A DNA stretch of 25,527 nt from JAAZMI01 sp050942615 (GTDB lineage Bacteria; Bacillota; Dethiobacteria; DTU022; UBA8154): NCBI GenBank assembly GCA_050942615.1, contig JBMNNQ010000013.1, positions 1 through 25,527 of the forward strand, given 5' to 3'. A program made the translations under genes and the position numbers. The notes below the pieces were generated by a model, which was given only the letters and a program-made list of their open reading frames with translations, was not told the DNA's origin and made no database searches. Below are positions 8,253-16,741 of this stretch, piece by piece. Numbering within the stretch: position 1 is the stretch's first letter; each line of letters opens with the position of its first letter.

Positions 8253-8600
8253 TTTTCAATCCTGCCTGTACAAACCTAGACCCGAAAAAACCTGCCCTTA
8301 ATTAACAGCCGTTCCCCCTAGGGGCCACAGCAACCATTGTTTTTTAGGTAAAAAACCCAAACCCTTCCAGCTCCAAACCCCACCTGCCCCTGGAAAATCA
8401 TTTCAACCTGACAAGGCGGGGCCTTTGTCGAAAAAGCTATTTCCCGGGAAATTTTTATAACCCAAATTACTACACCATTTCTGGTTTTATAGAAATATTT
8501 GCCCTAAGTTTGTCAAAAACACCTTAAACCGGAACCAAAACGTAAATTATACGTCTATATATATAAAGAAAAGAGCATTTTCCAAAGGTGGATTTTAAAA
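8253..8600. other. Non-coding stretch upstream of the NodB gene
   Basis: This 348-base stretch has no convincing gene. It holds several dyads: CCCCTAGGGG at 8315-8324; an AT-rich hairpin GTTTTTTA/TAAAAAAC at 8339-8356; and a stem GACAAGGC with GCC-T-TTGTC at 8410-8429. None has a proper T-run in the direction of deoC, so termination is uncertain. The ribosome site AAAGGTGG of the next gene is at 8585-8592. I see no certain promoter. Confidence 0.4.
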
Positions 8601-9608
8601 ATGTTTCGGCGTGATTTGCAAATTTTTGTGGGTACCATTGTTTTCTTCTATATTTTTCTCCACCCCCTATCCCTTTTCGCCCCTGCCAATACCACTTTTT
8701 TTGACTTGCAGTCACGCCCGCAACTGGCCCTGCAAACACAGCCCATGTTTCTTCAAAATAACATCTTATCGGAAACAAAGCTGCCAAAACCTGAACCTTC
8801 CTCACAAACGCCGCTACGAAAAGAAACAAACCAGGGTGCCTTGCCCCAACAAGTAGCAGTAGCAACACCTGCAGGTACCCCGGAGGACGCACCTATTTCA
8901 GAAGCACCGGCGACCCCCCCCCAAACGTCCCCAAAGGGCAATATTGTTGAAAACAGTTATCCGCCTGCGGCACCAGCATCTTTTTACAGGCTTGATGTGC
9001 AAAACATGGTGGCACTAACTTTTGATGACGGCCCTTCTTACCAAATGACAGAACAATACCTGGCGGTACTGGAGACTTATGGACTACAGGCCACATTTTT
9101 CGTCGTGGGCCGGCAGGCTGTTCTCTATCCTGAAATATTGGAAAAAATTGTTGCCCAGGGCAGTGAATTAGGCAGCCATTCCTGGAAACATGATCGCCTG
9201 GACAGGCTATCACCAAAACAAATCGCTGCCGACTTACAGAAAACGGCAGCAAAAATTTATGAAGCAGGGGGGCAGGAAATTGCTTTCATGCGCCCCCCAT
9301 ATGGACGTGGTTCTGCAAATGTACTTGCGACAGCAAAGGATTTGGGCCAAAAATTGGTTTATTGGGATGTGGATCCCCGTGACTGGGAAGAACCGTCCCC
9401 CAAAAAAATTGTCAGCGAGGTTCTGGCACAGGTCCGACCGGGTTCCATCATTCTCCTTCATGAGGGCTACCGGAATACACTCACAGCCCTGCCGGAAATT
9501 ATACAGGGTTTACAGGCGCGCGGCTTGCAACCGGTATCCGTTTCTGCATTGCTTGCAGCTTGGAATGAAAACGTTGCAACAGATACTGCGGACATTGATG
9601 AACAGTAA
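8601..9608 (+). CDS. Membrane-anchored polysaccharide deacetylase (NodB domain)
   Basis: This is a 335-residue protein from ATG 8601. Residues 6-26 form a signal anchor. Residues 35-128 are a Pro/Gln/Thr-rich low-complexity linker likely spanning the cell wall. The NodB domain occupies about 135-320. Motif 1 TFDDGP (140-145) gives the catalytic base and metal Asp, and motif 2 HSWKH (193-197) gives both metal His. Motif 3 is RPPYG (231-235), motif 4 DVDPRDW, and motif 5 LLHE with catalytic His287. The usual LLHD has Glu here instead of Asp. It should remove acetyl groups from cell-wall peptidoglycan or another N-acetylated glycan outside the membrane. It is transcribed alone; some relatives act in sporulation, but nothing here shows that. 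Confidence 0.92.
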   Translation: MFRRDLQIFVGTIVFFYIFLHPLSLFAPANTTFFDLQSRPQLALQTQPMFLQNNILSETKLPKPEPSSQTPLRKETNQGALPQQVAVATPAGTPEDAPISEAPATPPQTSPKGNIVENSYPPAAPASFYRLDVQNMVALTFDDGPSYQMTEQYLAVLETYGLQATFFVVGRQAVLYPEILEKIVAQGSELGSHSWKHDRLDRLSPKQIAADLQKTAAKIYEAGGQEIAFMRPPYGRGSANVLATAKDLGQKLVYWDVDPRDWEEPSPKKIVSEVLAQVRPGSIILLHEGYRNTLTALPEIIQGLQARGLQPVSVSALLAAWNENVATDTADIDEQ

Positions 9609-9624
9609 AAATAATCTTATTGCT

Positions 9625-9651
9625 GCTAAGATCAACTATTAATATCTTAGC
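9625..9651. terminator. Weak hairpin between convergent genes
   Basis: An 8-bp stem GCTAAGAT/ATCTTAGC (9625-9632 with 9644-9651) with an 11-base loop lies between the deacetylase stop and the convergent MFS stop. On the minus strand it is followed by a loosely T-rich stretch. It could serve the MFS gene as a weak terminator. Confidence 0.35.
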
Positions 9652-9661
9652 CGGACAACAT

Positions 9662-10948
9662 TCAAGCCCCCTTTATTTCAGTTTCCAGCAAAGTCTTGAT
9701 CTGAGGCTTTTTAATCAATAACAGCGATCCAAGCAACCCCAGCAGGGAAACTGCTGCGGCCACAGCAAAAGAAATGCCAAAGGCCCCGGTGACATCCCGC
9801 AAGTACCCCCCCAAAATAGGACCAAAAACCTGCCCGATCCCAAAGAAAAGCGTTACAAAGCCCACGCCTGCCGGTGCCAAATCAGGGCCCACATGATCGC
9901 CGGCTGCAGCACCCATGATGGTGGGTATGCTCCAGGCGCTTAAACCAAAAAGCACCGCTGAAAGGTAGAAAGCGCCCATAGAATTAAAAACTGCAAAGAT
10001 GACATAAGAAAGAGCCAATGTCAAATAGGCCAGCGCCGCGCCTTTCCCCCTGCCTAAAACGTCGGAAATACTTCCCCAGATTATCCCGCAAAAAATGCTC
10101 AACCCCCCGACTACAGCCCACATCATACTGGCCTGGGCATCAGCCACACCTGCATCTAAAAGAAAGGCTTTAAAGTAGGTCATATAGATCACGTAGGAAA
10201 AGCCATACATAAAATACACAATACCGATATACCAGACTTCCTTAACCCTGTAGATCAGCCCCCACTGTAAATTGCCGGCCTTGCCCTTTGCCTGCACAGC
10301 CGGCAGAACATTTTTCGTTTCAGAACCAACCAGCGGCAGGCCTAAGTCGGCAGGCTTATTTCTTAAAAATATCCCACAAACAACAGCAATAATTAATATC
10401 AAACCACCCAGGTAATACCAGGCAAGAGACCAGCCCTGGGCACCATAAGCCTTAAAAATTGCAGGAACAATGATACCAGTCAGCAATGTGCCGGCGCCAA
10501 CACCGCCAATTACAATTCCCGTGGCAAAACCCCGTCGCTGTGTGGCAAACCAAGCCGTACCCAGGGCTACTGCCACAACATAGGCGCCACCATTACCAAT
10601 ACCGGTCAGTAAGCGCATAACCAGGGCAAATTTAAATGAAGACGCTGTCCCTGTCAGTAGCATGGTTATGCCCATCAACAGCAGGGAAATGGTGATTACA
10701 ATGCGACTACCGTACATAGTAGCCAATATTCCTCCCACAAGTGCAAAAAGAAGATACCCTGTCATGTTTCCTGCCTGCAACAAACCTGCCTGGGTAAAAG
10801 AAATTCCTAACCCTTTACTCATTTCTGGCAGTATAAGTGTATAAGCCATTCTCCCAAAACCATGTGCACCAATAGTAGTTAGCAAACCCAACAAGATTAC
10901 AATCCAGCCATAATGAATCTTTGTAGTTGCACCCTGCCTGCGAATCAA
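9662..10948 (-). CDS. Major facilitator superfamily transporter
   Basis: This is a 428-residue integral membrane protein with about 12 hydrophobic helices. It starts at TTG 10948, directly preceded by AAGGAAGGTGG. The opening HYGWIVILLGLLTTIGAHGFGRMAYTLILPEM and the MFS loop 2-3 motif (GGILATMYGSRIVI) are visible. So is a duplicated loop in the second half (GIIWGSISDVLGRGKGAA), the typical G-x3-D-x2-G-R motif. The N-terminal style resembles the OFA/monocarboxylate-type and YbfB-like MFS branches, so an organic anion is plausible, but the substrate is not determinable. It is transcribed alone, from a promoter next to a perfect palindrome shared with the divergent signalling gene. Confidence 0.9.
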   Translation of the reverse strand: MIRRQGATTKIHYGWIVILLGLLTTIGAHGFGRMAYTLILPEMSKGLGISFTQAGLLQAGNMTGYLLFALVGGILATMYGSRIVITISLLLMGITMLLTGTASSFKFALVMRLLTGIGNGGAYVVAVALGTAWFATQRRGFATGIVIGGVGAGTLLTGIIVPAIFKAYGAQGWSLAWYYLGGLILIIAVVCGIFLRNKPADLGLPLVGSETKNVLPAVQAKGKAGNLQWGLIYRVKEVWYIGIVYFMYGFSYVIYMTYFKAFLLDAGVADAQASMMWAVVGGLSIFCGIIWGSISDVLGRGKGAALAYLTLALSYVIFAVFNSMGAFYLSAVLFGLSAWSIPTIMGAAAGDHVGPDLAPAGVGFVTLFFGIGQVFGPILGGYLRDVTGAFGISFAVAAAVSLLGLLGSLLLIKKPQIKTLLETEIKGA

Positions 10949-11050
10949 TTAATCCACCTTCCTTTTATAAATTATTTCTAGACTAAGCAAGCTTAAAACT
11001 TTTTTAAGTTTCTTCCCCCCTTTTGGGCAGAACTAAACAGACCCCTGTTA

Positions 11051-11056
11051 ATTATA
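11051..11056 (-). promoter_or_regulatory. -10 box for the MFS gene
   Basis: TATAAT is present on the minus strand, with a start at about 11044 and a leader of about 95 bases. The palindrome at 11076-11091 lies over the -35 area. TTGTCA within it is 20 bases from the -10, too far for a normal -35. Confidence 0.45.
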
Positions 11057-11075
11057 CTATTTACTATATTCATTC

Positions 11076-11091
11076 ATGACAAATTTGTCAT
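11076..11091. promoter_or_regulatory. 16-bp perfect palindrome, candidate operator
   Basis: ATGACAAATTTGTCAT is its own reverse complement. It lies in the 300-base divergent region, at about -32 to -47 relative to the inferred MFS transcription start. A dimeric regulator could bind here; the regulator is unknown. Confidence 0.5.
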
Positions 11092-11174
11092 TGGATTTGG
11101 AATATTAGCACAGCAGGTTTTGCGTTAAAATAAGAAATATTTCTGGAAATTGAAATGCTTTTGCAGGATTTACT

Positions 11175-11180
11175 TATAAT
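11175..11180 (+). promoter_or_regulatory. -10 box for the signalling gene
   Basis: A perfect TATAAT is at 11175-11180, with TTGAAA 19 bases upstream as a poorly spaced -35. A start at about 11187 argues for translation beginning at TTG 11249 rather than at TTG 11198. Confidence 0.35.
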
Positions 11181-11248
11181 TTAGCGAATTTAATACCTTG
11201 AAAGGCAAATTTTCCTCCCTTGCTTCGCTCAGCGAGGTGTATTGTTAT

Positions 11249-13510
11249 TTGAAAATAAAAACATCCCGCACAGGCAGCCCGGCCATACCCTTGGCGATAG
11301 TCTATACTGCAGCGGTTACTGCTTTTTTTGCAGCCGCTTTGTTAGCCCGGTACGGTTCGCAGGTTGATTTTTGGTGGCCTGTAATTTTTGTTTCATTTCC
11401 CGTTTACTTTGCACTCACCTGCCTGCATAAAATAAACCGCCGTTCCCTTAAAATAAATTTAGTGCTGGCCGATCACCTGCAGTTGGTTTTTCCCCTCGTC
11501 GTTACCACCTTGTTCCTGCACCTTACGGGGGGGAACAACAGCAACTTTAAAATATTATTTTTATTACCGGTTATATTTTATAGCCTGCACTGCGGCCAAA
11601 AATGGGGCCATGCTGTCTCCCTGTACAGTGCCTTGGTAATATTTGGCAGCTACTTTTTTTGTCTGGACCGGGTTGCAACTACCAACCTGGGGGAAAACAT
11701 TTTTTTAGCAGCCACTTTTTTTTTGTGCAGTTGGTTCATAGGTAATTACACCGAATTAGAACTTTCCCTGCGGAATCAACTGACACAAAAAGCAGTTCAG
11801 GATGAGCTGACAGGGTTTTACAGGTACCAACATTTTCGGAAACAGCTAAAAGGAATGATCGCCGCCCATGACGAGGGGTCTCCGGGCAAAATAGGCCTGA
11901 TCTTGCTTAACCTTGAAAATTTTAAGCTTTACAGCAAACTTACCCCCACTGAAGAAAGCTACGATTTGCTAAAATCGATTACAACCATCATCAATAGCAA
12001 ATTGACAAAGGGTGATTATGCAGCCCTTTATGGCCAGGACGAATTTATAATTGCTGTCCCCTGCCAAAAAACAACAGAAGTTGTTTCTAAAGCAGAAAAA
12101 ATATGTGAAGAAATTATAGCCTGTCAGGAACTTCAGCCGGACGGCTGGAACATTTACGCTTCTGCAGGCATTGCAGTGTTCCCGGATCATGCCCGTAGCT
12201 TCCAAAAACTGCTGCAAAAAGCAGATGAAGCTTTGTACAAAGCCAAGGTGTTAAAAGAAAACAGGGTTCAACTTTATTATCCTCTTTTCGCCAAATCAGG
12301 TTCCAGCCCGGTTGAAAAAAAAGAAAAGGCTTTAAGCAGAGCAAGAATCTTGTTGTCAGCCATCAACGACCGGGACAACTATACCTACGGGCACAGTGAA
12401 AGGGTGCTTTTTTATACACAGTTAATTTTAAAAAAATTACGGCTGCACCCGCAGGAAAAATCCGGTATAGAATATGCTGCCTTCCTGCATGACATCGGTA
12501 AAATAAAAATACCGGGTGCGCTTCTTGCCAAACCCGGTTTGCTTACCCCTGAAGAACAAAGTGTTTTAAGGAAACACCCCCTCTATGGGGGGGAAATAAT
12601 TAGGTCATTATTCGCAAGCAAGGATTTGCCTGCCCTTTTGCCGGCGGTAATTCATCACCATGAAAGGTTTGACGGCCAGGGGTTCCCTTGCCGGTTGAAA
12701 GGGCAGCGGATACCTTTTGGCGCCAGGGTTATTGCCGTCACCAATATGTTTGATAACTTCTTGGCACAAAGCCCTGCCAATAAAAAGGGCGCAGGGGTTA
12801 TTAAAGAAGGCATAGCTTTTTTACAAAAGGAAAAAGGGGGCTCTTTTGACCCCCATATAGTTGACACCTTTGTTGATTATCTGGATAGATACAGCGTTAT
12901 TTCCGACCAGCTCAACTGGCCGGAAGATTTGCGCCGGGTGGTACCCGCCGGTTATTTACCCGGATTTTTTTTGACGGGCTGTCACTATATAGACTATTAC
13001 AGCGGAGGCCTGCACTTTGTAGTGAAAACTGCAGCGTACCTGTCTGCAGCCCTGAACAGCAATGAAAAATGCCTTTATTATATCGATGAAAAAAGTGAGG
13101 ATTTTCTATTTCAGGAGTTGTACAACCGTTGTTTAGACAAAGGAATCTTGATCAGGGACAAGCAGTTGACAAAGATGCCTTGCCTGAATAGCTTATGGGA
13201 AACACTGCCCAAAGCGCGCTTTCCCTTGGAGCTAAAAAATTTTTTAAAGGAACAGCTTGATCAGGCTCAGGGGGAGGGTTTTTCAGCACTAAGAATCTTA
13301 TTTGACGGTTCAGCATTGCCCCTTCTGCAAAACCAGCTGCTCCAGTGGGAAAAGCAGCTTTCCCGGGGTATCAAGGGCCTACAAATTGTTGTTATTTGTC
13401 TCTACAATATCGAGCAGGAAAGCCCCAGGCTTTGCCGGCTGCTTTACGCTTTACATGATGAACCATTGTTAAATAGGAAAAAAGGAAGCGACAACAGTGG
13501 AAATGTGTAA
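11249..13510 (+). CDS. Membrane signalling protein: degenerate GGDEF, HD-GYP and MEDS-like domains
   Basis: This is about 753 residues if started at TTG 11249, which follows GAGGTG by 9 bases; the frame is open to TTG 11198, which has no ribosome site. Five or six membrane helices fill residues 12-165. A GGDEF-like domain follows (about 185-345), with DELTG present, but the signature is YGQDEF (261-266) and the first metal Asp is replaced (NLENF). It is therefore probably catalytically dead or a GTP/c-di-GMP sensor. The HD-GYP domain (about 365-548) keeps FLHDIGK (413-419) and HHERFDGQGFP (470-480, Phe for Tyr in GYP), and so probably hydrolyses c-di-GMP. The C-terminal 180 residues begin GCHYIDYYSGGLHFVVKTAAY and match the MEDS/DcmR sensory pattern. 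The Spo0E-like gene overlaps its end by 14 bases. Confidence 0.85.
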   Translation: MKIKTSRTGSPAIPLAIVYTAAVTAFFAAALLARYGSQVDFWWPVIFVSFPVYFALTCLHKINRRSLKINLVLADHLQLVFPLVVTTLFLHLTGGNNSNFKILFLLPVIFYSLHCGQKWGHAVSLYSALVIFGSYFFCLDRVATTNLGENIFLAATFFLCSWFIGNYTELELSLRNQLTQKAVQDELTGFYRYQHFRKQLKGMIAAHDEGSPGKIGLILLNLENFKLYSKLTPTEESYDLLKSITTIINSKLTKGDYAALYGQDEFIIAVPCQKTTEVVSKAEKICEEIIACQELQPDGWNIYASAGIAVFPDHARSFQKLLQKADEALYKAKVLKENRVQLYYPLFAKSGSSPVEKKEKALSRARILLSAINDRDNYTYGHSERVLFYTQLILKKLRLHPQEKSGIEYAAFLHDIGKIKIPGALLAKPGLLTPEEQSVLRKHPLYGGEIIRSLFASKDLPALLPAVIHHHERFDGQGFPCRLKGQRIPFGARVIAVTNMFDNFLAQSPANKKGAGVIKEGIAFLQKEKGGSFDPHIVDTFVDYLDRYSVISDQLNWPEDLRRVVPAGYLPGFFLTGCHYIDYYSGGLHFVVKTAAYLSAALNSNEKCLYYIDEKSEDFLFQELYNRCLDKGILIRDKQLTKMPCLNSLWETLPKARFPLELKNFLKEQLDQAQGEGFSALRILFDGSALPLLQNQLLQWEKQLSRGIKGLQIVVICLYNIEQESPRLCRLLYALHDEPLLNRKKGSDNSGNV

Positions 13511-13694
13511 AAACAACAGGGATATCATCAGGTTACATGCAGAAATTAAAGAATTAAAAAAAATACTGCGGGACAAAGTTCAACAATATGGGGAATTTTC
13601 CCACCCAGCAGTGGTTGCTGTTTCCAATAAATTGGATCAAAAAATTTATGCCTGCATGCGTTTATCGCATCTCCGGCATAAAAATGAAAAATAG
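13497..13694 (+). CDS. Spo0E-like aspartyl-phosphate phosphatase
   Basis: This is a 65-residue protein starting at GTG 13497, about 8 bases after AGGAAG; ATG 13503 is an alternative. Two predicted helices, about 7-28 and 35-58, form the short helical hairpin of the Spo0E family. The second contains HPAVVAVSNKLDQKI, corresponding to the family's S-x-x-L-D signature (SNKLD), which carries the residues that act on phosphorylated Spo0A. Members dephosphorylate Spo0A-P and delay sporulation. The start lies inside the preceding signalling gene, so the two are translationally coupled. Pairing of MEDS-domain proteins with Spo0E homologues suggests they work in one switch; that link is inferred. Confidence 0.75.
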   Translation: MEMCKNNRDIIRLHAEIKELKKILRDKVQQYGEFSHPAVVAVSNKLDQKIYACMRLSHLRHKNEK

Positions 13695-13739
13695 AATTTT
13701 TTACAGGTTTTATAAGGCTATTTTGCCGCAAGCGACAGC

Positions 13740-14387
13740 TCAGTCTGCAGCCTGCCCCCGACAAAGTTGCCGCTCAAAAAAAGACGCCACCCTTTCAGCC
13801 ACTTCCTTTTCATACCCCCAAAAAAAATGATCGGCCCCAGCGATTGTTTCTACTGTAGCCCATCCTGGCAAGCTTTCAGCTTCAGAAATTATTTTTGCCG
13901 GAGAAATAACATCATCCTTTGTTCCATAGGCCAGTAAAACAGGTTTTAAACAACTTTGCAAAATACCGGGGCTTAGCATGGGCGCAATCCCACCCAAGGC
14001 TTGTACCAGTTCATTTTTTACACCGGCAGCAAGCGCCACCAGCCCCCCAAAAGAATAACCGAGTATACCGATCCTTTTAGCATCAATGCCTTTATAACTG
14101 CTGAGGAAGGAAAGCGCTGCATGGGCATCCTCTTCTTCACCCTTCCCATCGCCAAAAGAGCCTTCGCTGCCCCCTACACCGCGAAAGTTAAAACGCAGTG
14201 CTGCCAGGCCCTGTAAAACCAGTGCTTTGCTGACAGCCTGGACAACGTTATTGTCCATGTTGCCGCCATAAAGGGGATGAGGGTGGCAAAGCAACACGCC
14301 GGCCCTAGGTGCCGAGTCTGCAGGCCGGGCCAAAATACCTTCCAAAGTCAAAGCACCGCAATTAAAAGTTACCTTGTCTTCTGACAT
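13740..14387 (-). CDS. Alpha/beta hydrolase (COG2945-like)
   Basis: This is a 215-residue soluble enzyme from ATG 14387 with GAGGTG upstream. HPHPLYGGNMDNNVV (35-49) and FNFRGVGGSEG (67-76) are typical of the COG2945 predicted hydrolases. The catalytic triad is visible: Ser112 in GYSFGG, Asp158/159 in GTKDD, and His187 in GADHFFWG. It probably hydrolyses a small ester or thioester; the substrate is unknown. The tRNA-Gly gene ends 21 bases upstream on the same strand with no terminator between, so the hydrolase may be transcribed from the tRNA promoter. Confidence 0.88.
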   Translation of the reverse strand: MSEDKVTFNCGALTLEGILARPADSAPRAGVLLCHPHPLYGGNMDNNVVQAVSKALVLQGLAALRFNFRGVGGSEGSFGDGKGEEEDAHAALSFLSSYKGIDAKRIGILGYSFGGLVALAAGVKNELVQALGGIAPMLSPGILQSCLKPVLLAYGTKDDVISPAKIISEAESLPGWATVETIAGADHFFWGYEKEVAERVASFFERQLCRGQAAD

Positions 14388-14408
14388 ACACGCACCTCAC
14401 AAAATAAA

Positions 14409-14482
14409 TGGAGCGGGTGATGGGAATTGAACCCACGCGACTGGCTTGGAAGGCCAGGGCTCTACCACTGAGCTACACCCGC
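14409..14482 (-). tRNA. tRNA-Gly (UCC)
   Basis: The minus strand folds as a cloverleaf. The 7-bp acceptor is GCGGGTG/CACCCGC, the D-arm contains AGCTCAGTGGTAGAGC, and the anticodon stem CTGGC/GCCAG has the loop CTTCCAA (anticodon TCC). The T-arm carries GGTTCAATTCC. CCA is encoded at the 3' end (14409-14411). Confidence 0.97.
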
Positions 14483-14863
14483 ATACATTGGTGGGGCACA
14501 CCGCTTAAACCGGCAACCCCTTATTTTATAAATCAAATAATAATTTTTTTCTTAAAAGTAGTATACCATAAATTTGAGGTTTAAGAAAGTAATATTCCAG
14601 GTTAATCCCGCCAATGCTTAACCGGAGACCCCTTTCCTATTAGGAATTTCTGCAGCCTTGCTCCAGTTCATTTTTCTTTTTTTCACGCTCTGGCCGGTGG
14701 ACCGGAATATGAATTGGAATGGGAACTTTCCAGAAACGTGCCCTTCAAGTAGCGGTATTGAACACTATTGGTTATTAAGGGAAGGATTTAAACAAAAGAA
14801 TAGCGAAGGTAGATAAAACAGGGCTGGAAATAATATAGCAACAGAAAGGTATGAATAAAGAAA
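14483..14863. other. Non-coding stretch between tRNA-Gly and the SIR2 gene
   Basis: There is no supportable gene here. On the minus strand TGGTATACT (14560-14568) is an extended -10 about 70 bases ahead of the tRNA, the likely tRNA promoter. For the plus-strand SIR2 gene I see no clear promoter and only a distant AAAGG (14845-14849) as a ribosome site. Confidence 0.45.
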
Positions 14864-15712
14864 ATGACAAGCAAAGAACACCTGGCCCGGGCTTACGCGG
14901 CGGCGGCCACAGCCATAAGCAATGCTCACACCCTGATTATTACCGCCGGTGCCGGCGCAGGCGTGGATTCCGGTCTGCCTGATTACCGGGGAAATCAGGG
15001 CTTTTGGAAAGCATACCCCATGTACGCCCCTTTGGGCATCAACTACTATGATGCTGCCGATCCGGTGCACTTCAGTGCTGACCCCGCTTTTGGCTGGGGC
15101 TTTTATGCCCACCGCATTGATCTTTACCGCAACACCATACCCCATGAAGGGTTTTGGCTGCTCAAGGAATGGATCAAATTACGGCAGATGGACTATTTTG
15201 TTGTAACCTCCAACGTGGATGGTCAATTCCAAAAGGCGGGGTTTCCCGAAGAGAAAGTGTATGAAATACATGGCTCTGTGCATTACCTGCAGTGTCTAAC
15301 GCCCTGTAGCAGCGCCATTTGGGAAAATACCGAAAGCATTCCTGTAGATCTGAACACCATGCGCGCCCAGAAAGTATTACGCTGCCCTCACTGCGGCAAT
15401 ATTTCCAGACCAAACGTGCTGATGTTTGGCGATTTTTCCTGGATCGGTAACCGTTCAGATCAGCAAAATAGTAATTACAATGCTTTCCTGAAAAAATGCC
15501 GCCTGCCGGTGGTGGTCGTGGAAATGGGGGCCGGCACCGCCATTTCCACTATTCGCCGCATGAGCGAGGACTTGGGCAGTCATCACCAGGCCACAGTCGT
15601 GCGCATTAACCCGCGCGACTACCGGATATCAGAACCGCATATTTCGGTACCCTGCGGCGCCCTGCAAGGCCTGCAGGGTATTCAGGCACAAATTGAAGAA
15701 AAGAATTTTTAA
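14864..15712 (+). CDS. SIR2 family NAD-dependent protein deacylase
   Basis: This is a 282-residue protein from ATG 14864. The NAD-binding signature GAGAGVDSGLPDYRG (29-43, usually GAGIS-x-x-SGIPDFRG), TSNVDGQFQKAG (115-126, usually TQNID-x-LH) and EIHGS with the catalytic His136 are all present. Zinc ligands are Cys144, Cys148, Cys174 and Cys177. RPNVLMFGD matches the usual RPNVVWFGE. The enzyme removes acyl groups from protein lysines using NAD. The slightly divergent motifs suggest a distinct bacterial branch whose acyl preference cannot be read. The ribosome site is weak. It is a single gene, convergent with the formate dehydrogenase cluster. Confidence 0.92.
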   Translation: MTSKEHLARAYAAAATAISNAHTLIITAGAGAGVDSGLPDYRGNQGFWKAYPMYAPLGINYYDAADPVHFSADPAFGWGFYAHRIDLYRNTIPHEGFWLLKEWIKLRQMDYFVVTSNVDGQFQKAGFPEEKVYEIHGSVHYLQCLTPCSSAIWENTESIPVDLNTMRAQKVLRCPHCGNISRPNVLMFGDFSWIGNRSDQQNSNYNAFLKKCRLPVVVVEMGAGTAISTIRRMSEDLGSHHQATVVRINPRDYRISEPHISVPCGALQGLQGIQAQIEEKNF

Positions 15713-15717
15713 CCTCC

Positions 15718-15760
15718 GGCAGCAAATCACCCGCCCTTTGACCCTGCTGCCTTATAAAAA
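15718..15760 (+). terminator. Weak terminator-like hairpin after the SIR2 gene
   Basis: A 7-bp stem GGCAGCA/TGCTGCC (15718-15724 with 15745-15751) with a 20-base loop is followed by an A/T-rich but not T-only stretch. It lies just past the SIR2 stop. Confidence 0.3.
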
Positions 15761-15897
15761 ATCCCCTTAAAATATTAAGAGGATCATATTAACCAAAAGG
15801 AGTGGCCGTTGCCCCCCGGTTAGAACAAAACCTGGCCCGGACAATTGTAATTGTTAACATGTCAAGATCTATATTTCACTCCCGGTTTAAGCTATCA

Positions 15898-16509
15898 TCA
15901 GTTTAAGTTTTCATCCTCCACTTCCCGCGCCCGCAGGGGGACGTAATAGGAATCGCCGGCGCAGGGGCGGCAATAAACACGGCCCTCAACAGTAACCTCC
16001 TTGCCATCCCTGACCGTGGCACCACATAATTCACAAACTGCCTTGGCCTGTGTGGGGCCCGGCATGTCCAATTCAGAAAGGTCTACCTTCACATCCTGAA
16101 CAGTAAACAGTTCGGAAAGAGGCATCACCCGGTAAGCATGGAGCTGTTGTTCCCTGGCATCCTTAATCTGGGGGGCATATTTTTTAGCCAGGTCACGGGA
16201 ACTTTCTGTAGAACAAATCCGTACCGCCCGACCGGTTTCCAAATTAAGAAAAGTGGCTGCCATGATTCCATAATCAGTAAATTTCAAGGAACGCCGGCCT
16301 AATTTACAGCCGGTTACCGAACCTATGGCATCGCTGGCGCACCGGTCTATTTCAGTATAGACGATCAGCTTTTTAATATCTTTTTGAGGATCATCTATCC
16401 CAATCAGGCGGCAGCCCAACATCGCCATGCGCACCCCGATAACCTGCCCTGCACAAAGATGACCATGCTGTTCTGCCGAACGTTTTAACAATGTTTCGAA
16501 ATCCTCCAC
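15898..16509 (-). CDS. FmdE family protein with C-terminal zinc ribbon
   Basis: The start is set at GTG 16509 (203 residues), 8 bases after GGGGAGG; an in-frame GTG at 16518 overlaps that site. Residues 3-140 are an FmdE domain, with HGHLCAG (15-21), Cys57 (EIDRCASDA) and Cys68 (VTGCKLG) as the conserved metal-site residues. Residues 159-183 hold a C-x2-C / C-x2-C treble-clef zinc finger (CELCG and CRPC). FmdE was named from the molybdenum formylmethanofuran dehydrogenase operon. In bacteria, related genes often sit beside molybdopterin enzymes, consistent with this position at the end of the formate dehydrogenase cluster. The exact role is not known; maturation or cofactor supply is the usual guess. 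Confidence 0.87.
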   Translation of the reverse strand: MEDFETLLKRSAEQHGHLCAGQVIGVRMAMLGCRLIGIDDPQKDIKKLIVYTEIDRCASDAIGSVTGCKLGRRSLKFTDYGIMAATFLNLETGRAVRICSTESSRDLAKKYAPQIKDAREQQLHAYRVMPLSELFTVQDVKVDLSELDMPGPTQAKAVCELCGATVRDGKEVTVEGRVYCRPCAGDSYYVPLRAREVEDENLN

Positions 16510-16560
16510 TTTTTGCACCTCCCCTTCCTTATTTACTTCTTCATTATTTACATATTACAG

Positions 16561-16609
16561 AAAAATAGTATCCCCCGCAGCGACTTAAATTTGCTTTTCG
16601 CAACGGGGG
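16561..16609 (-). terminator. Hairpin with T-run between fdhB and the fmdE-like gene
   Basis: The stem is CCCCCG/CGGGGG plus GCGA/TCGC with a 2x2 internal loop (16572-16583 with 16598-16609). On the minus strand ATACTATTTTTC follows. It may end the rnf-fdhB transcript or attenuate the fmdE-like gene, whose start is 52 bases downstream of the T-run. Confidence 0.45.
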
Positions 16610-16741
16610 AAATTCGCTACTAAATAATTTTTTAGCACCAGCACCAGTATTTTGCATTAATGTTGGACCCTGCAATAATACTTTCCGGTTTTCCTTTGGG
16701 GTACATATTTACAGATCACATGTTCATACGGTAGTTAATAC

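Noticed and set aside
8410..8429. Terminator for deoC
   Set aside because: The stem is fair, but it is followed by an A-run, not T, on the plus strand, and lies more than 150 bases past the gene.
9190..9642. 150-residue frame overlapping the deacetylase gene
   Set aside because: It is a shifted-frame shadow; the NodB motifs are all in the other frame.
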